Shown one piece after another: positions 5,571 through 5,746 of a DNA stretch of 5,746 nt. Within the stretch, counting starts at the first letter, position 1. Each line of letters starts with the position of its first letter. Below the pieces are notes generated by a model that made no database searches, was not told the DNA's origin, and saw only the letters and a list, made by a program, of their open reading frames with translations. Both the position numbers and the translations under genes were made by a program. The stretch is from Deltaproteobacteria bacterium (lineage in GTDB: Bacteria; Desulfobacterota; DSM-4660; Desulfatiglandales; Desulfatiglandaceae), in assembly GCA_021159525.1 (NCBI GenBank), contig JAGHEC010000245.1:1-5746 (forward strand). Reading direction: 5' to 3'.

Positions 5571-5746
5571 TTATGCTGCTTTTTTGGCCTGATACTGGTC
5601 TGCCAGGGCGAGTTTCGGTAAAACGGAAGCATAAAGCCGTTCTTGCTCGAGCTTTTGATGGGTGCGCCAGTAGTCATCCCAATCGTTGCTGGTGTAAACT
5701 GATCTTAGGAGCAAAGTAGATTCAGCCCCTTTTATTGACCAGCGAC
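5571..5746 (-). CDS. C-terminal end of a second transposase, probably ISKra4-type (partial)
   Basis: The - strand frame is open from the window edge to a TAA at 5573-5571, giving 57 residues. It starts RWSIKGAESTLLLRSVY, followed by NDWDDYWRTHQKLEQERLYA. This pattern (RW-x3-GAE, then a tryptophan-rich DWDxYW and a QE-R-Y helix) resembles the C-terminal tail of ISKra4-family transposases. The match is from memory of the family, and the catalytic residues lie outside the window. The gene continues beyond base 5746, so whether it is intact is unknown. The stretch 5531-5570 between its stop and the small-gene region probably contains this element's end. An IS boundary near 5544, at GAGTGTAACC, is only a guess. 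Confidence 0.55.
   Translation of the reverse strand, partial: RWSIKGAESTLLLRSVYTSNDWDDYWRTHQKLEQERLYASVLPKLALADQYQAKKAA

Overview
The window combines an ordered signalling operon with a stretch of insertion-sequence (IS) scar tissue. The left part (about 1-3130) is GC-rich, uses strong AGGAGG/AAGGAG ribosome binding sites, and encodes two KaiB paralogues followed by a large PAS-PAS hybrid histidine kinase. This combination suggests a non-cyanobacterial Gram-negative, most likely a deltaproteobacterial (Desulfobacterota/Syntrophobacterales-like) genome. That placement is inferred from gene style; there is no rRNA or other marker gene here.

Layout: 1-224 is a non-coding leader with some potential RNA structure. 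kaiB-1 (225-548), kaiB-2 (561-911) and the hybrid kinase (939-3128) are co-directional with gaps of 12 and 27 bases, so they are very probably one transcript. No kaiC or kaiA lies in the window; a kaiC just upstream of base 1 is the obvious thing to look for. KaiB proteins are thioredoxin-like metamorphic proteins. In cyanobacteria KaiB binds KaiC and competes with the SasA kinase, so a KaiB pair next to a kinase suggests a Kai-derived signalling module. The kinase has an intact phosphoacceptor histidine, ATP-binding boxes and receiver aspartate, but no output domain, so its signal must pass to a partner encoded elsewhere.

After a 150-base gap the composition becomes more AT-rich. A PD-(D/E)XK-like gene (3279-3704, + strand) is cut at its 3' end by an apparently complete IS4-family element (3688-5214, transposase on the - strand) bounded by 21-bp perfect terminal inverted repeats. 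The other end of the element cuts a different gene, a small - strand protein with a hydrophobic N-terminus (about 5188-5448). The two flanks carry no target-site duplication and belong to unrelated genes on opposite strands. This points to a rearrangement through the IS (IS-IS recombination or an adjacent deletion/inversion) rather than a simple insertion. Each broken gene ends on a stop codon supplied by the same IS terminal sequence read in a different frame. At the right edge (5571-5746, - strand) is the C-terminal end of a second, unrelated transposase, probably of the ISKra4 type.

I did not find a clearly new defence or mobile system. The points most worth pursuing are the tandem KaiB/hybrid-kinase module and the rearrangement junction at the IS.
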